This document shows positions 61,032 to 64,000 of a stretch of 64,000 nt of DNA, piece by piece; the stretch's first letter is position 1, and the number at the start of each line of letters is the position of its first letter. Made by a program: the position numbers and the translations under genes. The DNA comes from CAITWD01 sp963842065 (GTDB lineage Bacteria > Actinomycetota > Thermoleophilia > Miltoncostaeales > Miltoncostaeaceae). The DNA lies in assembly GCA_963842065.1 (NCBI GenBank), contig CAWJEW010000007.1, positions 62,001-126,000 on the forward strand, in the 5' to 3' direction. The notes beneath the pieces were generated by a model that ran no database searches, had not been told where the DNA came from, and saw only the letters and a program-made list of their open reading frames with translations.

Positions 61032-62426
61032 CTAGTAGGCCACGTGCAGGTTGGGTTCAACCGGCGCGCCGGCCTCGTCGATCTCGGGCTCCGGCCCCTT
61101 CTTGACGATGCGGACCGTCAGCCACACCGCCACGGCGCCCAAGATGCCGTAGATCACGGTGAACAGGATGATCGACACCCACACGTCAAACGCCGTAATG
61201 CTCGGAGAAACGGCGTTCTTGGTCAGTAGCAGGCCGTAGACGACCCACGGCTGGCGACCAAGTTCAGTGAACAGCCACCCCGTGATGATCGCGATGGTCG
61301 GCAGCGCCATCGCAGGCAGCGCGAGTTTCAAGAACCACTTGGAGTCCTCGACCTTCCTGCGCCAGATGACCCACGCACCCCACAGGATGTAGAGGAGCAT
61401 CAGCGTTCCGGCACCCACCATGAGGCGGAACGTCCAGTAGGTGACACCGATGATCGGCTCGTAGTCGCCTGGGCCGTACTTGGCCACGTCCGCGGCCTGG
61501 AGCTGGTTGATGCCCTTGACCTCGCCATCCCAGGTGTTGGTCGCAAGCAGCGACAGCGTGTGTGGGACGGTGATGTCGAAACTTGTCCGCGACGGGTGCT
61601 CCTCGAACGGGGCTACCGCAAAGAGCGAGAAGCCCGCGGGCTTTTCCGTGTTGTAGAGCGCCTCGGCGGAGGCCATCTTCATCGGCTGCTGGCGCGTCAT
61701 CAGTTGACCGTTGAAATGGCCGATGATCATCGTCGCCGCGGTCGCCACGAGCGCGAGGACGACCATGGCCTTGGCCGCACGCTTGAACATCTCGACCTCA
61801 CGATGCCGAAGGAGGTACCACGCCGAGATGCCGAGGACGATGAACGCCGCGTTGGCGTACGCGCCGATGACCGTGTGCGGGAATGCAAAAAAGACGGTGG
61901 AGTTCGTCAGCAGCTGCCAGAAGCTGGTCATCACAGCCCGGCCGTTGACGATCTTGTAGCCGACCGGGTGCTGCATCCACGAGTTGGCCGCGAGGATGAA
62001 ATATGCGGACAACGCCGACCCGAACGCGGCCAACCAGATCGTCGCGAGGTGCCAGCCCTCCGAGATCCGCTTGTAGCCGAAGATCCAGATCCCCAGGAAT
62101 GTGGACTCGATAAAGAAGGCGGCCAGCGCCTCAACCGCGAGCGGGGCGCCGAACACGGAGCCCACATAGCGCGAATAGCCGGCCCAGTTCATGCCGAACT
62201 GGAACTCCTGCACGATGCCGGTCACCACGCCGACCGCAAAGCTCAGGAGCATGATCTTCCCGAAGAAGCGGGTCAGGCGCATCCATTGCGGGTTGCGCGT
62301 CTTGTACCAGGCCGTCTGGAAGGCGGCCACGATCCCCGCCATGCCGATGCTGATCGGCACGAACAGGAAGTGGTAGACGGTCGTGATGGCAAACTGCCAC
62401 CGCGACAGCTCGACGACGTTACTCAC
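61032..62426 (-). CDS. cydA: Cytochrome bd oxidase subunit I (464 aa)
   Basis: It carries the hemes and quinol site. His19 (TVYHFLFVP, heme b595 ligand), FFIESTFLGIWIFGYKRISE with the conserved glutamate, MQHPVGYKIVNGRAV, and the later GRQPWVVYGLLLTKNAVSP. At 464 residues it has the short Q-loop typical of actinomycete and other bd-S enzymes, not the long loop of E. coli. It reduces oxygen to water with high affinity. First gene of cydABDC; 548 bases of noncoding DNA lie upstream. Confidence 0.95.
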   Translation of the reverse strand: MSNVVELSRWQFAITTVYHFLFVPISIGMAGIVAAFQTAWYKTRNPQWMRLTRFFGKIMLLSFAVGVVTGIVQEFQFGMNWAGYSRYVGSVFGAPLAVEALAAFFIESTFLGIWIFGYKRISEGWHLATIWLAAFGSALSAYFILAANSWMQHPVGYKIVNGRAVMTSFWQLLTNSTVFFAFPHTVIGAYANAAFIVLGISAWYLLRHREVEMFKRAAKAMVVLALVATAATMIIGHFNGQLMTRQQPMKMASAEALYNTEKPAGFSLFAVAPFEEHPSRTSFDITVPHTLSLLATNTWDGEVKGINQLQAADVAKYGPGDYEPIIGVTYWTFRLMVGAGTLMLLYILWGAWVIWRRKVEDSKWFLKLALPAMALPTIAIITGWLFTELGRQPWVVYGLLLTKNAVSPSITAFDVWVSIILFTVIYGILGAVAVWLTVRIVKKGPEPEIDEAGAPVEPNLHVAY

Positions 62427-62974
62427 TGTGGCGCCTCCCCCGGACCGAGCTGTCGATTACCCGGTCCTGCCGGAAGCGACGTGTCGCGGCATCCATCCGT
62501 CCCGTGCATCGATCCCGACGTGACGACGGGCATGATTACCCCTCCTTGTTCGATAGACCGTGCACGGACCGAGCGCGTTCGCGTGGCCGGTCGGGTCGAC
62601 GGTTCCCCACCTGGCCGTCCCGCTCGCACGGGGCGCATCCGAACACCAGAGCACCAGTCTGGGCCGTCCACCGACGATGGGCGGCACCGAGATCACGGGG
62701 TCGATCTGCCAAGGGGGAAAGGGTCGTGGTATCGATGTACCGCGGGCAGGCAAACCTGTGAGTCGGCTGTGACACGCGCGAATCCTCGCCAGCCACTACC
62801 CTTTCTCACATCGTGGATTTCACGGACTCGCCTTGCAGGAAAGCCACAAATTGTTAACCGCACCGCAAGACAAATCCGTGAGCCCGTCCCGCGCGCAGCG
62901 CACGCGACCGGGTCGGAGCGTCGGTGCGCCGCTCGGACTTTTGCTTACTTTTCGCAGTGGAAAGGTATGCATAA
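62427..62974. other. Upstream control region of cydA
   Basis: There are no convincing genes. It should contain the cydABDC promoter and that of the divergent hydrolase. An AT-rich patch around CACAAATTGTTAACC (62850-62860) might be a redox-regulator site; only half of the palindrome resembles a Rex site, so I do not call it. Confidence 0.4.
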
Positions 62975-63868
62975 GTGCCCGTTGAGTACCAGCTCGTCAC
63001 GCTGACGGGAGCCGATGGCCAGGAGCACGACGCGCTGTTTGTCATCGACGAGCGCGCGGCGCGGCGGCGGACGCGCATGACCGGGCGGCGAACCGCCTGC
63101 ATGCACGTGCACGGGATCATGGGCAACTTCCTCGTGGGCACCTTGCGGTTCCTGCCGGCCCCGCTGGCGCGCGAGGGATTCCCCGTGCTGATCGTCGAGA
63201 CCAGGATGGGCAACATCGGCCAGCTCGTCGGCCCGGGCATCTTCGACCTCGCCCGCCAAGACTTGACCGCGGGCGCCGAATGGCTGCGCACCAATGGCTG
63301 GGATCACCTGATCTCGATGGGGTATTCGAGCGGCGCGGCGCTGTCGACGCGCTGGGCGGCCACCGAGCATGTCCCGTTGCTGCGCGGCCTCGCCCTCCTG
63401 GGGGCGCCATGGGGACTCCCAGAGGCGATGGAGGCGCGCGCGGCTCGCTGGGGGGCGCGGCCAGGCTACGACGAGATCTACGCGCAAGCCGGCGGGATCG
63501 TGCACGATCCCGCCGGCGCGGACGCGGACCGGCTGTTTGTCATCGAGCACAGCCGCGGGCCCTCGGCGCGTCCCCAGGATTCCGAGGTCTATACGTACCG
63601 CACCTGGTGGCATTCGCGCGGGCCACGGGCAACCGCCGCCAAGACCCACCTGCAGATCGCGCAGGTCCGGGCGCCGATCCTGCTGGTCCAGGGTACGAAG
63701 GACATCATCGTCTCGCCCGAGGAGGCCGAACAGCTTGCCGACGTCGCACGGGCCGGTGGCAACGACCAGGTGCACATCTCGGTCATCGAGGGCGCTGACC
63801 ATTCCTTCGCGGGGCGCGAGTTCGTGACGATCGAGGCCGTGGTGCGCTGGCTGCGGGAGCACGCGTGA
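62975..63868 (+). CDS. Alpha/beta hydrolase (297 aa)
   Basis: Nucleophile elbow SMGYSSGAALSTRWAA, oxyanion-type HVHGIMGNF, acid residue in VQGTKDIIVSPEEAEQLADV and histidine in EGADHSFAGREFVTIEAVVR complete a catalytic triad. It could be an esterase/lipase or a DUF1749-like hydrolase; the substrate is unknown. The GTG at 62975 has GGAAAGG nine bases upstream. Its stop overlaps the start of the next gene, so the two form an operon. Confidence 0.75.
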   Translation: MPVEYQLVTLTGADGQEHDALFVIDERAARRRTRMTGRRTACMHVHGIMGNFLVGTLRFLPAPLAREGFPVLIVETRMGNIGQLVGPGIFDLARQDLTAGAEWLRTNGWDHLISMGYSSGAALSTRWAATEHVPLLRGLALLGAPWGLPEAMEARAARWGARPGYDEIYAQAGGIVHDPAGADADRLFVIEHSRGPSARPQDSEVYTYRTWWHSRGPRATAAKTHLQIAQVRAPILLVQGTKDIIVSPEEAEQLADVARAGGNDQVHISVIEGADHSFAGREFVTIEAVVRWLREHA

Positions 63869-64000
63869 CCACCCGTCGGGATGCCTATCATCCCCGGCTG
63901 ACCAAGCCGGCCCCGATCGTGCGCCGAGCCCCGGCGTTCGGCAAGGATGACGCCCACATCGAAACGGACTTGATCGTCATCCCCACCGACGACGGCCACA
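63865..64000 (+). CDS. Partial hypothetical protein, continues past window
   Basis: A GTG at 63865 overlaps the hydrolase stop (GTGA). The visible 45 codons read TTRRDAYHPRLTKPAPIVRR, AFGKDDAHIETDLIVIPTDD. Too short to name; the operon position suggests a function linked to the hydrolase. Confidence 0.5.
   Translation, partial: MTTRRDAYHPRLTKPAPIVRRAPAFGKDDAHIETDLIVIPTDDGH

Noticed and set aside
62840..62870. Rex-type site before cydA
   Set aside because: Only one half-site (TTGTTAAC-like) is present.

Overview
The window is GC-rich throughout, with strong G/C bias at third codon positions and many GTG/TTG starts. Gene content and order (a large SRP RNA just upstream of dnaX-ybaB-recR, then lysC-asd; sdhA-sdhB plus a CCG-domain subunit divergent from NAD-type icd-mdh; cydABDC; a Prim-Pol integrative element) fit an actinomycete chromosome. 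A deep-branching Thermoleophilia/Solirubrobacterales-like lineage is my best guess; that is inference from gene style, not from a phylogenetic marker.

Layout. (1) 0-25 kb is an accessory zone. It holds an ECF sigma/HTH pair whose third gene is cut off, scraps of phage genes (portions of a large terminase in two places, a terminase small subunit, methylase fragments, HNH), a zinc alcohol dehydrogenase, an RpoD-like sigma factor, two IS481 copies, two ISL3 copies (one decayed with a perfect 8-bp target duplication, one intact), two tRNA 3' pieces (Arg-CCG and Leu-CAA) and a compact integrative element at about 17.2-21.5 kb. That element has an iteron array, an AAA ATPase, a Prim-Pol primase, a small DNA-binding protein, an excisionase and, in the opposite direction, an unknown protein and a tyrosine integrase. 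(2) 25-38 kb is a metal and cofactor block: moaA, modA-modB-modC with a divergent XRE/PBP-like regulator, and a three-gene Fe(III)-type ABC transporter. modA and a neighbouring two-domain VOC gene each carry an apparent single-base frameshift. (3) 38.9-44.4 kb is core genome: SRP RNA, dnaX, ybaB, recR, lysC, asd. (4) 44.4-48.3 kb is a three-level nest of insertion sequences: IS30 inside IS3 inside IS481. (5) 48-64 kb is respiratory and central metabolism: a type-E-like succinate dehydrogenase (sdhA, sdhB, CCG-domain subunit), icd-mdh, a hotdog thioesterase and cydABDC, ending in an alpha/beta hydrolase.

How the parts work together. The TCA genes (succinate, isocitrate, malate) sit beside the cytochrome bd operon and its CydDC maturation exporter, giving a compact carbon-oxidation/respiration segment. 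The mod/moaA genes supply molybdenum and the molybdopterin precursor. The mobile zone shows repeated integration and decay; all three IS481 copies sit in CTAG, and at two of the six edges that CTAG supplies the stop codon of the adjacent gene.

Limits: all calls are from reading the sequence. No database search, alignment or read-level check was possible, so frameshift claims could be assembly errors and family names rest on recognised motifs.
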